DNA of 64,000 nt from Ilyomonas limi (GCF_005233845.1 NZ_SZQL01000006.1:186001-250000), one strand, 5' to 3'. Shown: positions 37,338 through 46,461, numbered from the stretch's first letter. The notes: a model not told the origin generated them from the letters alone. A program made the numbers and translations.

Positions 37338-39443
37338 TCAGTTTACAAAGCTCCACCAAACGCCAAACCGCAGCCAGAAAGCATTTTGGGGGTAATTCGG
37401 CGCTACAAAATTGTAATGGGTAAAGCCAACTGACTTACCATTTCTATCCAATGTATTTAAATTCTCCGCACGCACAAAGCCTTTAAAACTCTTAATCCGG
37501 AAATTTAGATAAGCATTGACATCAGGGCGGTTATTGATCGTAATATCATTCTGATAGAAAAATTGTCCGGTAAGTGGGGAGTAATTATCTGCTTTGTAAG
37601 GTGTATAATACCGTATTTCGATGCCTGTAGAAAGGTCCAGATTTTTGAAGAAATTACCTTCAAAAGCAAAACGGTTACGCATGAATATTGCCGGCAAATG
37701 TACCGGCGGATTGCCGGGCGCCTGCTGAAAATGCACATCGGTGTACCATGCAAGATGTTTGGCAAGGCGAAAACGCTTATCCAAACCAATATCCAGTACA
37801 TTGAACAAACCGGAATATTGATTGCTGGTCTGGAAAGAATCGTAATAAATATAATTGGTTACCGCATAATAATTACCCGTTAAATGCAACTGCAATGCCG
37901 GCAGATAAACGGCAGCAAACAGGCGTGAAATATTGGTTTTATTCAGGTTTTCTTTTGGCCTGACCGGAAAAGAACCGAAACCTTCGCTTACATACGTGGG
38001 CGATTTGTTTACGTTTTGAAAACCCACCTGCAACGAGCCTACTTTTTTACTCAGTTCGCGTTGCAGGCTAATGTAAGCACTGTAATCGCCGCTGGAGCCG
38101 CCGGTTACATACAATCGTCCGGCTGCTTCCAAATCCCATTTTTTGTTTTTGGTGCGGTTGCGATATTCTCCTACCAAATAAGTATTGTTGTAATGTGTAG
38201 GTCCTGTATTGGCAGAATCGTTGCTAAATGTACCCTGCAGAAGCTGCAAGGCCGCGCCTACTTTTAAAAACTGGGCTGTATTTTTTTTATCGGGATACGT
38301 ATAAATGCTGAACTCATTGGTTAAGTCGTTCCATTTATCGCTAAAAAGGATGGAATCGCCCCTGGGGTGATAATTAAAATAAGTAGCGTAATCTAAAGAG
38401 TCCAGCGCCAGATCGTTGTACTTATACTCGTTAGTAGAATAGGTAAGCGTATGCTGAAACCGGAGCCTTGTATAAAAAAGACGCACCATCGTAGAATCAT
38501 TGACCTGAAGGGAATCTTTTTGCCCAAAGTCATAAAAATGCCGCAAGAGAAATGTACCCTCGTCGTAGTTGGTGCCAATGGCAACATTGGTGCTAAACGG
38601 GTTTCTGCCCTGGTCGCTAAGGGCAGTCCCCAATCTTGTATAAGCACCAAACGGGTCGCCAAGCGATAAGTTTTTCAGATCATCCGGATTTTGCAGTCCG
38701 CCGTTCTCGCTCGATTTAAGCCGGTTCTTTATATAAATGAAGGATAAACCATAGCGTTTGTTTTCGGTTTGATAAGATCCGCTCACCCGCAAACCCGAAT
38801 GCGCCGTATTTTGATTTTTAAAGGCACCCGGCGAGTTGATAAGCCGGTAATCAAATGTAAAATTAAACCTGCCCTGCTTTCGTGTTTGCGTATGCAGCAA
38901 GCCAATTACCTGCTCCGAATTACTGCCAAGCAAATAAGCCAGTTCTGTATAGGGCCGCGTGGAGGTATAAAACTTAGTGCCGTCAATGGTGTAACGGTAA
39001 ATATCGTAAGAATGAAAACCGGCATCAAAACCGGGTTTCATATCAGGATTAAAAATGAAAGAACGCGCAGCAGTTCCATTATTCCCTAAATCAATATAAT
39101 AATAAGGTACCGGAAAGCGCGTGTAAAAATCGGAAACGGAAGAATCTAATTTATTTACCCGGCTAGAATCGTAATAACGATAGCTGATGGTAATAGAATC
39201 TTCGTTTGGATCGCGATGCTGTAGCGAATCTTTACCGCCGCTGCTGTTTTGCATGCCGCCGCTTAATCCTCTCAGCCGCTGCGAAATATCCCTTTGCGCA
39301 CCGGCTTGCTTGCTGATGAATACCAACATCAGCAAAGCAGCACCATAGAGTATTTTATGAGTTATAAATATGCGCAAAGCGGTACAAAGCTGCAAAGTAA
39401 ACGGAAAGCTGTGAATGAAACGATAAAAGGCTTTGTTGACCAC
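37338..39443 (-). CDS. Putative outer-membrane porin (Porin_10 type)
   Basis: A 701-residue protein with a long N-terminal leader whose hydrophobic core (ILYGAALLMLVFISKQAGAQ) sits around residues 31-49, so translation may begin downstream of the ATG used here. The mature part has SDFYTRFPVPYYYIDLGNNGTAARSF and many alternating aromatic strands, ending in FWLRFGVWWSFVN with an outer-membrane C-terminal phenylalanine signature near the end. It belongs to the Bacteroidota putative-porin group (PF14121). The transported solute is unknown. Confidence 0.85.
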   Translation of the reverse strand: MVNKAFYRFIHSFPFTLQLCTALRIFITHKILYGAALLMLVFISKQAGAQRDISQRLRGLSGGMQNSSGGKDSLQHRDPNEDSITISYRYYDSSRVNKLDSSVSDFYTRFPVPYYYIDLGNNGTAARSFIFNPDMKPGFDAGFHSYDIYRYTIDGTKFYTSTRPYTELAYLLGSNSEQVIGLLHTQTRKQGRFNFTFDYRLINSPGAFKNQNTAHSGLRVSGSYQTENKRYGLSFIYIKNRLKSSENGGLQNPDDLKNLSLGDPFGAYTRLGTALSDQGRNPFSTNVAIGTNYDEGTFLLRHFYDFGQKDSLQVNDSTMVRLFYTRLRFQHTLTYSTNEYKYNDLALDSLDYATYFNYHPRGDSILFSDKWNDLTNEFSIYTYPDKKNTAQFLKVGAALQLLQGTFSNDSANTGPTHYNNTYLVGEYRNRTKNKKWDLEAAGRLYVTGGSSGDYSAYISLQRELSKKVGSLQVGFQNVNKSPTYVSEGFGSFPVRPKENLNKTNISRLFAAVYLPALQLHLTGNYYAVTNYIYYDSFQTSNQYSGLFNVLDIGLDKRFRLAKHLAWYTDVHFQQAPGNPPVHLPAIFMRNRFAFEGNFFKNLDLSTGIEIRYYTPYKADNYSPLTGQFFYQNDITINNRPDVNAYLNFRIKSFKGFVRAENLNTLDRNGKSVGFTHYNFVAPNYPQNAFWLRFGVWWSFVN

Positions 39444-39562
39444 AGATTAAACTCATGGTTTTTGATCGCAGATTGAGCTGACAAATAGTTTGATCTCCTC
39501 ACAGATTTGATACTGATGGGGCTGATAATGCGGAGCAACTTAACAATCCTAAAAGTTTATAA

Positions 39563-39590
39563 TAGATGATTCACCATTCACCATATTTAT
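39563..39590. repeat. ATTCACC repeat and CAGATT repeats upstream of the porin gene
   Basis: GATTCACCATTCACCATATT at 39568-39588 is a copy of the dispersed ATTCAC type. Between 39437 and 39510 lie three CAGATT units (ACAGATTAAAC, GCAGATTGAGC, ACAGATTTGA). Confidence 0.4.
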
Positions 39591-40243
39591 TCCGCCACAA
39601 TCTGCCCGTCGCGCATGTGCAATACGCGGTCGCTCATGCCTGCAAGCTCTTCGTTGTGGGTTACTATGAGAAAAGTTTGATTAAACTGATCGCGCAGCTC
39701 TACAAACAAGTGGTGCAGTTCTTTGGCATTCGTACTATCCAGGTTGCCGGTTGGTTCATCGGCAAATACAATAGAAGGATTGTTAATCAAAGCTCTTGCC
39801 ACTGCCACGCGTTGCTGCTCGCCGCCACTTAAGGCTTGCGGCTTATTATCAAGCCGTTTACCAAGGTTAAGCGTTTGTAACAGTTTAATGGCTTGCTGTT
39901 CGGTTTCCTTTCTTTTGCGTCCGGCAATCCAGCCCGGAATACACACATTTTCCAGTGCTGTAAACTCCGGCAGTAAATGGTGAAACTGAAATACAAAACC
40001 AATGTATTTATTGCGAAAAGCAGCGAGTGCTTTGCCCTTAAGCGTATGCAATGCCGTATTATTCAGATAAATTTCACCACTATCGGGCGTATCTAAGGTG
40101 CCGAGTATATGCAGCAGCGTACTTTTGCCCGCACCCGACGAGCCAATGATAGAAGCGATCTCCTTTTTATTGATCTGCAAGCTCACGCCTTTAAGTACAT
40201 CTAAAACGCCGTAAGCTTTATGAATTTCTTTTGCAACCAGCAT
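39587..40243 (-). CDS. ABC transporter ATP-binding protein, LolD/MacB-like
   Basis: A 218-residue ATPase. Walker A is GSSGAGKST (about 34-42), the Q-loop region is GFVFQFHHLLPEFTALENV, the signature is LSGGEQQRVAVARAL and Walker B is IVFADEPTGNLD. This arrangement (DEPTGNLD, HHLLPEFTA) is typical of LolD, which with LolCE releases lipoproteins from the inner membrane, and of the related MacB/FtsE group. The permease genes are not next to it, so the assignment to the Lol system is probable but not certain. Confidence 0.9.
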   Translation of the reverse strand: MLVAKEIHKAYGVLDVLKGVSLQINKKEIASIIGSSGAGKSTLLHILGTLDTPDSGEIYLNNTALHTLKGKALAAFRNKYIGFVFQFHHLLPEFTALENVCIPGWIAGRKRKETEQQAIKLLQTLNLGKRLDNKPQALSGGEQQRVAVARALINNPSIVFADEPTGNLDSTNAKELHHLFVELRDQFNQTFLIVTHNEELAGMSDRVLHMRDGQIVAE

Positions 40244-40309
40244 AGATTTGCAAACGTATTGAATAAATAAACTTTATACAATTATTTACATGCAGGTGAT
40301 AAAGCTACA

Positions 40310-40340
40310 TTTGGAAATACCATTTGAACTGCTACATTTG
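40310..40340 (+). promoter_or_regulatory. Promoter of the DUF2795 gene: TTTG-N19-TACATTTG
   Basis: -33 TTTG at 40310-40313, -7 TACATTTG at 40333-40340, spacing 19. It covers an upstream in-frame TTG (40324), which rules that out as the start codon and supports the ATG at 40363. The -33 part itself lies in a second TACATTTG (40306-40313). Confidence 0.68.
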
Positions 40341-40362
40341 CAAAAATTTTAAAACGGCTGTT

Positions 40363-40584
40363 ATGTTCTGGACACTCGAATTAGCAAGTTACCTCGAAGA
40401 TGCACCTTGGCCTGCAACCAAAGACGAACTAATTGACTACGCCATCCGTTCCGGAGCACCCATCGAAGTGGTAGAAAACCTACAGGAACTCGAAGATGAA
40501 GGCGAAGTGTATGAAAGCATCGAGGATATTTGGCCCGATTATCCAAGTCAGGAAGACTTCATGTTTAACGAAGATGAGTATTAA
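40363..40584 (+). CDS. DUF2795-type small acidic protein
   Basis: A 73-residue acidic cytoplasmic protein beginning MFWTLELASYLEDAPWPATKDELIDYAIRSG. It is nearly unchanged across Bacteroidota as a single small gene and is annotated as a DUF2795 protein; the first half looks like a winged-helix fragment and the second half is rich in Glu/Asp. The function is unknown. It has a perfect promoter upstream and a strong terminator downstream, so it is a single-gene unit and likely well expressed. Confidence 0.9.
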   Translation: MFWTLELASYLEDAPWPATKDELIDYAIRSGAPIEVVENLQELEDEGEVYESIEDIWPDYPSQEDFMFNEDEY

Positions 40585-40607
40585 GTCATTCTTTTTTATA
40601 AAAGAGC

Positions 40608-40635
40608 AAAAGCTATCCTTTTGGATAGCTTTTTT
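40608..40635 (+). terminator. Rho-independent terminator after DUF2795
   Basis: Perfect 11-bp stem AAAAGCTATCC / GGATAGCTTTT (40608-40618 and 40623-40633), loop TTTT, T tract to 40635. Confidence 0.9.
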
Positions 40636-40870
40636 GTTTTTAGGTATCAAGCAGTAGTGCCATTATGGAGTTTTGGGTGTAGCCTGTGGCGCTACAAGCG
40701 CTATCACTCCTTTCAACACCTGTACGTACTTCTGCAAGACTTACCACTTTACACTTTACCAACGCTGGAAGGGTTTCATACCCGGTCATCGGTATCAGAG
40801 TGTATTCAGGCATTTTGTCAATCAAAACTTTTCTCCTATTGCGTATTCATAAAACTATAATAAATCTTTA

Positions 40871-41449
40871 TCAATCGTCCAACCCTTTTCCTGCCAGCAT
40901 TTGCGCTATGCTTTTTTCAATTCTCAACATTCGGGTTTTGGGTTGTTTAGGTTGTGAAAAGTAAAGGAGGTAGCCCCTTTGTCGCCCAGGTGTCAAACGC
41001 TCAAAAGCGGTTTTCAATGCTTTGTTCTCATCCAATCTCTTCTGAAATTCTTCCGGTATGTTATATTCCGTTGTTTTTTTGAAAGCAACTTTCAATCCCG
41101 CTTTTTCCACTTCCATAGCTTCATAAATATATGCTTTCAAAATAGTTGCTTTCTCCTCAATTTCTGCAAGATTTTTAAACCTGATTTGCCTTGCAGCCTG
41201 AACATATTCTGTTTGTTGTATTAGAATATTATGACCATCTGCCAATAAAGCCCCTTTGTGGAAGAGAAGCGCGCAGTATTCCTTAAATCCATGAATTAAT
41301 ACGATGTTGCTCTTCTGAAAGGTGTAACAAGGAACTCCCCATTTCAATTCTTCGGTTAAACCACAATCAAGGACAATCGTTCTTAATGTTGCATATTCTT
41401 CCTGCCAGTTTGTTTCTTTATTAAAAAACCAATCAACTTTTGGGTTCAT
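40871..41449 (-). CDS. YdeI/OmpD-associated family protein (DUF1801 plus OmdA-type)
   Basis: A 192-residue cytoplasmic protein. The first 115 residues are DUF1801-like (LRTIVLDCGLTEELKWGVPCYTFQKSNIVLIHGFKEYCALLFHKGALL), and the C-terminus is the OmdA/YdeI piece (IPEEFQKRLDENKALKTAFERLTPGRQRGYLLYFSQPKQPKTRMLRIEKS). The function is not established. It is the last gene of the ArsR-SRPBCC-DoxX unit, 9 bp after DoxX, a grouping often seen in Bacteroidota. Confidence 0.88.
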   Translation of the reverse strand: MNPKVDWFFNKETNWQEEYATLRTIVLDCGLTEELKWGVPCYTFQKSNIVLIHGFKEYCALLFHKGALLADGHNILIQQTEYVQAARQIRFKNLAEIEEKATILKAYIYEAMEVEKAGLKVAFKKTTEYNIPEEFQKRLDENKALKTAFERLTPGRQRGYLLYFSQPKQPKTRMLRIEKSIAQMLAGKGLDD

Positions 41450-41458
41450 AACGTTTAT

Positions 41459-41842
41459 TTATTGATTAACTAAAATCGCTTTTCTATTCGCAGGCCTGAA
41501 ATACCACGATAATACAGTTAGAACAAGTAACAGTAAAGGCCCAAAAAGTTCTTCAGGACTGTCACCATTGGATAAGTGAGAGAATACAGCGCCTGATGCA
41601 ACAAAGAAAAAGCCTGCATACGCCCATTCTTTTAACAAAGGAAGTTTAGGACTAAGCACCGCTATTACTCCCAACATTTTCCAAACACCTATAATTGTGA
41701 GAAAATACAATGGATAGCCTAAATTCTGCATCTTTTCTGCTTCCTCTTCCATTTTAAATATTTGCACAATACCGGTTGATACCATTCCTAAGGCAAGCCA
41801 AAGCGTGGTTACCCAATAGATGATTTTGTTTCTCTTGGTCAT
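41459..41842 (-). CDS. DoxX family membrane protein
   Basis: A 127-residue protein with four predicted membrane helices (IIYWVTTLWLALGMVSTGIVQIF, LYFLTIIGVWKMLGVIAVLSP, WAYAGFFFVASGAVFSHLS, LLLLVLTVLSWYF). The pattern, with the Gly-Val-Trp-Lys helix, is DoxX-like. The role is unclear. It lies 6 bp after the SRPBCC gene in the same operon. Confidence 0.85.
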   Translation of the reverse strand: MTKRNKIIYWVTTLWLALGMVSTGIVQIFKMEEEAEKMQNLGYPLYFLTIIGVWKMLGVIAVLSPKLPLLKEWAYAGFFFVASGAVFSHLSNGDSPEELFGPLLLLVLTVLSWYFRPANRKAILVNQ

Positions 41843-41848
41843 GATGTG

Positions 41849-42313
41849 TTATTTTAGTTTGCTTACGATGTCTTGTAATCGGTTATGCGCCATATTTATA
41901 CCTTGTGCAAAAGGTAGCTTTAGCATATTGTCCCGGTCTGCAACTGATTTATACACGATGTGCATAGTGAGTTTGCTTGTTTCGTCTGTAAGTTTTTCAA
42001 AACTTAAAAACTCGAGCTGAACGGGGAAAGAGGTATTTTCCATTTCAAACGTCCGGGTGATTTTTTGATCAGGAACAAGCTCGTGAATTGTTCCGTTAAA
42101 ATAGTGTCTGTTCCCTTTCGGATCGGTAGTTTCAAACTGGTAACTACCATGTTTTTTACTGTCTAGTTTAAGCACTTTTGTCCCCATCCATTGCTCAACA
42201 ATTTCGGGATTAATATATGCTGTAAAGAGTAATGCTATAGGCAAGTCAAATTCCCTTGTGATTACTATTTCCTGCTTACCATCTTCTGCATTAATTTTCG
42301 TTTTCCGTTCCAT
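41849..42313 (-). CDS. SRPBCC/AHSA1 domain protein
   Basis: A 154-residue START-like fold protein: REFDLPIALLFTAYINPEIVEQWMG, FETTDPKGNRHYFNGTIHELVPDQKITRTFEME, and SKLTMHIVYKSVADRDNMLKLPFAQG, all marks of AHSA1-type SRPBCC proteins that hold a hydrophobic ligand in a deep pocket. The ligand is unknown. It overlaps the regulator operon with a 6-bp gap; such SRPBCC-ArsR pairs are widely conserved. Confidence 0.9.
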   Translation of the reverse strand: MERKTKINAEDGKQEIVITREFDLPIALLFTAYINPEIVEQWMGTKVLKLDSKKHGSYQFETTDPKGNRHYFNGTIHELVPDQKITRTFEMENTSFPVQLEFLSFEKLTDETSKLTMHIVYKSVADRDNMLKLPFAQGINMAHNRLQDIVSKLK

Positions 42314-42319
42314 ATCATT

Positions 42320-42643
42320 CTACTTTTTTGATTTGTAATTCTTCATGATAGATTCCAGCTTATCAAACCGGTCGTCCCACAGCTTGCGGAACGGTTCAAT
42401 AAAGGTTGCTACCTCTTTAATTTTTTGAGGATTTAAATGATAATACATCTCTCTGCCGTTTTGCTCTTGCTTTAGCAGTTCGCACTCGGTGAGTATTTGC
42501 AAGTGCTTTGAAACGGTGGGTCTTGCTGTATCGAAGTTTGAAGCTATGGCTCCTGCGGTCATCGCTTGCGAAGCAACCAACAAAAGTATTGCCCTTCTTG
42601 TTGGGTCTGCTATGGCTTGAAAAACGTCTCGCCTTAGGTTCAT
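42320..42643 (-). CDS. ArsR-type winged-helix transcriptional regulator
   Basis: A 107-residue HTH protein: [66 protein letters not shown] holds the winged helix. It lacks the cysteine metal-binding set of classic ArsR/SmtB proteins, so it belongs to the SdpR-like branch that responds to something other than metals. First gene of the four-gene operon and the probable repressor of it: two copies of a palindrome overlap its promoter (42646-42663 and 42672-42689). Confidence 0.9.
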   Translation of the reverse strand: MNLRRDVFQAIADPTRRAILLLVASQAMTAGAIASNFDTARPTVSKHLQILTECELLKQEQNGREMYYHLNPQKIKEVATFIEPFRKLWDDRFDKLESIMKNYKSKK

Positions 42644-42645
42644 TG

Positions 42646-42663
42646 TGTAGTTATTTGACTACA
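42646..42663. promoter_or_regulatory. Operator copy 1 of the ArsR-type regulator
   Basis: TGTAGTTATTTGACTACA, arms TGTAGT/ACTACA, two bases before the regulator ATG and covering its transcription start. Confidence 0.75.
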
Positions 42664-42693
42664 AATATAAGCGTAGCTATTTAACTACACAAA
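42662..42693 (-). promoter_or_regulatory. Promoter of the ArsR-SRPBCC-DoxX-YdeI operon
   Basis: On the minus strand -33 TTTG (42690-42693) and -7 TATATTTG (42662-42669) with 20-base spacing. The second operator fills the spacer. Confidence 0.72.
42672..42689. promoter_or_regulatory. Operator copy 2 of the ArsR-type regulator
   Basis: CGTAGCTATTTAACTACA, a near-repeat of copy 1 starting 26 bp away, lying between the -33 and -7 elements. Confidence 0.75.
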
Positions 42694-42813
42694 TTTTTCT
42701 GTAAAGATCAGTGAGAGGTTGTGTTACAAAAATAGCTGAGAGGAGTTGTGCTGTTGATGTTGGATTATGTTTGCCGAATAATGACTTGCCGGCAGACAAA
42801 TACCCCGCTGACT

Positions 42814-43521
42814 TTAAGAATGTAGGGTTATACGGTCGTTTAGCCTTGCCGCCAGCGCAATAATATCGTTTCCTTCCACTACCCTTTTTTCAAACCCGTT
42901 TTGTGCCAGATAAATCATGCAGAGCGCCAGCTCTTTCATAGTACAAAAACCTTTCGGGTACACGCTTCTTCCTATCGGAAACATCCAACTGATATACTTA
43001 TAAAACGGGTGGGTATGCTGCAAGCCTTTGAAAGAGTGAATAAAACCCGGACGTACAGCATATACCGCTTTAAAAGGCAACTTCATCAAATCATTCTCCG
43101 TTTTGCCTTTTACCCTTGCCCACATACGCCTGCCTTTTTCCGAACTATCGGTGCCAGCACCAGATATGTAGCAAAAAGTCATGTCTTTATTCAACTTACT
43201 TAATGTTTCAGCCACACCCATAGTAAGCGTGTAAGTAACATTAAAATACTCAGGCTCTTTCATGCCAATGGAAGAAACACCCAGACAAAAAAAGCAGGCA
43301 TTATAACCACCAAGCTGGTTCTCAATTGCAGAAAGGTTGTAAAAGTCAGCATGAATAATTTCCTTTAGTTTAGGATGAGCAATGCCGCATGGCTTTCGGT
43401 TGATAACCAATACGGCTTCTACTGCCGGATGTTGCAGGCAAACATACAGCACACCTTCGCCTACCATGCCCGTGCTGCCGGTAATGATAACCCTGATCTT
43501 TTCATTCGGAAAACTATCCAT
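42814..43521 (-). CDS. NAD(P)-binding SDR protein (HTATIP2-like epimerase fold)
   Basis: A 235-residue Rossmann-fold protein. The nucleotide-binding motif is VIITGSTGMVGEGVLYVCL; YNACFFCLGVSS and CYISGAGTDSSEKGRRMWARVKGKTENDL follow, where an atypical SDR would have its Ser and Tyr-x-x-x-Lys. The later VYAVRPGFIHSFKG fits the HTATIP2/YwnB branch of atypical SDRs. No signal peptide. The substrate is unknown. It reads in the same direction as the ArsR operon but lies upstream of it with a 170-bp gap. Confidence 0.85.
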   Translation of the reverse strand: MDSFPNEKIRVIITGSTGMVGEGVLYVCLQHPAVEAVLVINRKPCGIAHPKLKEIIHADFYNLSAIENQLGGYNACFFCLGVSSIGMKEPEYFNVTYTLTMGVAETLSKLNKDMTFCYISGAGTDSSEKGRRMWARVKGKTENDLMKLPFKAVYAVRPGFIHSFKGLQHTHPFYKYISWMFPIGRSVYPKGFCTMKELALCMIYLAQNGFEKRVVEGNDIIALAARLNDRITLHS

Positions 43522-43596
43522 GATGTAAGTAATTGTAGTTTAAAGATATGGCTACTTTACAAGCCGGAGGAATTGTGTGGTTAGATTGTTTCCAAA

Positions 43597-43905
43597 TTAT
43601 CTCTCTTTAGTTTTCCTCTCGTACTTCCTTGTATTTACAGTGGCAGCATGCTCAAACAACATAACCGTACTTCACTTTCCGCTGTCGGCCGATGCTCAAC
43701 ACCTTTAGCTACTATCAAAAATTCATGTTCATTTATTTCTATCTTTTTATCGCGAAACTCCATAGTAAAATTGTCTCTTATTACATAAAACCGTTCCTCT
43801 TCATTATCTTGTTTATGCCACACAAGCGCATCTTTAAGTTTACTTGTTGCACGTTCAACTCCCCTACAAATCCTGAGTTCCGGTAATCGTTAAAAAAGAA
43901 AAAAA
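43597..43905 (-). pseudogene. Cupin-domain protein gene broken by two frameshifts
   Basis: Three pieces of one cupin appear in order in different frames on the minus strand. Piece 1 reads NSGFVGELNVQQVNL, piece 2 reads DALVWHKQDNEEERFYVIRDNF and continues through KGVEHRPTAESEV, and piece 3 reads VMLFEHAATVNTRKYERKTKER followed by TAA at 43597-43599. Intact relatives carry VGELN..VKL...FVWHKHDNEDE..FVV and VEHRP.AEEEV.VMLFEP..T.NTG in one frame. The second break is a single-base loss after the AESEV codons. Only the middle piece (43635-43823) has an open frame with a possible start, so no functional product is expected unless these are sequencing errors. Confidence 0.8.
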
Positions 43906-44199
43906 TTTTCTGCAAGGTTTACTTTTTCCATGTATCTGTTTTTGTCCTTGTTTTAATGGCAGAAAGGTAGTTTTTACCACATAGGCAACATAGGAACATA
44001 GGTTTCATATAGGCTCTCTCAATGTGTTTTTTTCTATGCTCCTGTTGCATATAAATAGTGCATCATACAATTGAAAACAGGCCTTTTACTACATACATAT
44101 CAAAATATTAGAAAAAATAATGCAGAGTTAAAGCTATGCAACTACCTTGTACTTTTACCACTGTTTTCATTTTTAAACGGTTTAAAAAATTCCTCACTA
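43906..44199. other. Leader region before the GH92 gene with short tandem repeats
   Basis: ACATAGG units occur four times, imperfectly, between 43979 and 44012 (CACATAGG, AACATAGG, AACATAGG, CATATAGG). No promoter match was found. The frame of the GH92 gene is open back to a TTG at 44071, but the leader before 44200 does not look like coding. Confidence 0.45.
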
Positions 44200-46461
44200 A
44201 TGCAATATGTTCATCCCTTGTTTGTATGCATAAGAAAAAATTTACTGCTTCTTATTTTCATTTCATTGCAAGCAACGGCACAAAGCTATACCTCCTTTGT
44301 TGACCCTATGATTGGCTCGGGCGGGCACGGGCACGTGTTTGTAGGCGCCAGCGTTCCTTTTGGAGCAGTGCAGCTTGGGGCCAATAATATTTTTAAAGGC
44401 TGGGATTGGTGCTCGGGTTATCATGCTTCGGATAGTATTCTCATTGGTTTTTCGCATACGCATCTCAGCGGCACCGGCGGTTCCGATTTAGGTGATGTAT
44501 TAATTATGCCTTATACCGGTGCAATTAAAACAGATAAAGGCACGCAAGAGCATCCATCCTCCGGTTATGCTTCGCACTATTCTCATGCACGCGAAACCGT
44601 TAAGCCAGGCTATTATGCGGTAAAGCTCGACGATTACAACATTGATGTACAGTTGACTGCTTCGGAGCGCGTGGGCTTTCATCAATATCATTTTCCGCAG
44701 GATAAAGCAGCACATGTGATTATTGATTTGAAAGAAGGCATTGGCGATAAAGCAATGGACACTTACATAGAACAGATAGATGACTATACACTAAAAGGTT
44801 ATCGTTTTTCCAAAGGCTGGGCAAACAATCAACAGTTGTTTTTTGCCATTAAATCTTCGCTGCCTTTGAAAGATTTTGTGGTATATGACGATAGTACATT
44901 ATTAAGAGGTAAAAAGGGAAATGGAAAAGCAGTAAAAGGCTTAATTTCTTTTGATAAAGCACCGGAAAAGCTGATGCTGAAAGTAGGTATTTCGCCGGTG
45001 AGTGCCGATAATGCGCTGGCGAATATTGCAGCCGAAATTCCGGACTGGGACTTTGATAAAATAATAAAACAGGCAGATGAAAAATGGAATAAAGAGTTGT
45101 CTAAAATAAAGATTGAAGCTAAAAGTGATACGGATAAAACAATATTTTACACTGCTTTATATCACACCATGATTGATCCGGCTTTGTTTAATGATCATAA
45201 TAAAGATTATCGCGGCACCGATAAGAAAGTATATCCAAAAGCAGCCTTCAACAACTATACGATCTTTTCATTATGGGATACATATCGCGCCCTCAATCCT
45301 TTATACACCATTATTCAGCCCGAAAGAACGAATGATATTATCAACTCCATGTTAGCTATTTATCAACAACAAGGTAAATTACCCATCTGGCATTTAGAAG
45401 GTTGCGAATCGAATCTGATGCCTGGCATGAGTGGTGTGCAGGTTGTTTGCGAAGCATATTTAAAAGGCTTTCATGGCTTTGATAAACAACTTGCTTTTGA
45501 AGCGGTAAAAGCATCTACCATGCGCAACGAATTTGGGCTGAAATACGATAAAGCGTTGCGCTACATTCCTTCCGATTCTGTTCAGGAATCACTTGCAAAA
45601 GCGTTGGAATACAGCATATCTAATGCGAGTGTGGCACTCATGGCAAAAAGCATGAACAGTGCAAAGGATTATAATTATTATCAACAGCGCTATCACAATT
45701 ACCGGCAATATTTTGACTCATCCACCGGCTTCTTTCGGGGTAAAAAAGCCGATGGCAAATGGAACCCGGTTTTTAACCCTACCAAATCTTCTCACCCGTG
45801 GATTGACGATTTGAGTGAAGGCAACCACTGGCAATACTTATGGCTGGTGCCGGAAGATGTGGAAGGTTTAATGCAATTGTTGGGTGGAGAAAAAATGTTC
45901 ATCAGCAGGCTAGATTCTTTATTTACTATCACAGCAGAACCCGACCCGAACGCACCGCCAGACATTACCGGTTTGATTGGTCAGTATGCACATGGCGATG
46001 AGCCGGGGCATCACACCATTTATTTATATGCGTATGCCGGACAGCAATGGAAAACTGCGGAAAAAGCGAGATATATTCTGCACAACTTGTATCATGATGA
46101 TATGGATGGATTGAGTGGCAATGAAGATTGCGGGCAAATGTCGGCTTGGTATATATTTTCATCCCTTGGTTTTTATGCCGTATTTCCGGCAAATAATGCG
46201 TATGTAATGGGCAGCCCATTGTTTGATAAAGCAACAATTGCTTTACCTGAAGGAAAAACATTTACGGTGGAAGCTGTAAATAACAGTCCCGAAAATATGT
46301 ATATACAAAGTATGGAACTGAATGGTAAGCCATACACCAAAAGTTACCTCATGCATGAGGATATTGTGAATGGTGGTGTACTAAAAATAACGATGGGCAG
46401 CCAGCCAAATAAGCAATTTGGTAGTACTGTAGATGACCGTCCTAAATCTGTTTATGAATAA
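44200..46461 (+). CDS. Glycoside hydrolase family 92 (alpha-mannosidase)
   Basis: About 753 residues with a signal peptide (IRKNLLLLIFISLQATAQS) if the ATG at 44200 is used. GH92 motifs are SFVDPMIGSGGHGHVFVGASVPFGAVQLGAN, GFSHTHLSGTGGSDLGDV, the second-domain IWHLEGCESNLMPG, and GNEDCGQMSAWYIFSSLGFY, which holds the Glu and Asp of the calcium-dependent active site. GH92 enzymes are exo-acting alpha-mannosidases on N-glycans or yeast mannan; the linkage is not predictable. The enzyme should act in the periplasm or at the surface. No SusCD pair lies nearby. Confidence 0.93.
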   Translation: MQYVHPLFVCIRKNLLLLIFISLQATAQSYTSFVDPMIGSGGHGHVFVGASVPFGAVQLGANNIFKGWDWCSGYHASDSILIGFSHTHLSGTGGSDLGDVLIMPYTGAIKTDKGTQEHPSSGYASHYSHARETVKPGYYAVKLDDYNIDVQLTASERVGFHQYHFPQDKAAHVIIDLKEGIGDKAMDTYIEQIDDYTLKGYRFSKGWANNQQLFFAIKSSLPLKDFVVYDDSTLLRGKKGNGKAVKGLISFDKAPEKLMLKVGISPVSADNALANIAAEIPDWDFDKIIKQADEKWNKELSKIKIEAKSDTDKTIFYTALYHTMIDPALFNDHNKDYRGTDKKVYPKAAFNNYTIFSLWDTYRALNPLYTIIQPERTNDIINSMLAIYQQQGKLPIWHLEGCESNLMPGMSGVQVVCEAYLKGFHGFDKQLAFEAVKASTMRNEFGLKYDKALRYIPSDSVQESLAKALEYSISNASVALMAKSMNSAKDYNYYQQRYHNYRQYFDSSTGFFRGKKADGKWNPVFNPTKSSHPWIDDLSEGNHWQYLWLVPEDVEGLMQLLGGEKMFISRLDSLFTITAEPDPNAPPDITGLIGQYAHGDEPGHHTIYLYAYAGQQWKTAEKARYILHNLYHDDMDGLSGNEDCGQMSAWYIFSSLGFYAVFPANNAYVMGSPLFDKATIALPEGKTFTVEAVNNSPENMYIQSMELNGKPYTKSYLMHEDIVNGGVLKITMGSQPNKQFGSTVDDRPKSVYE

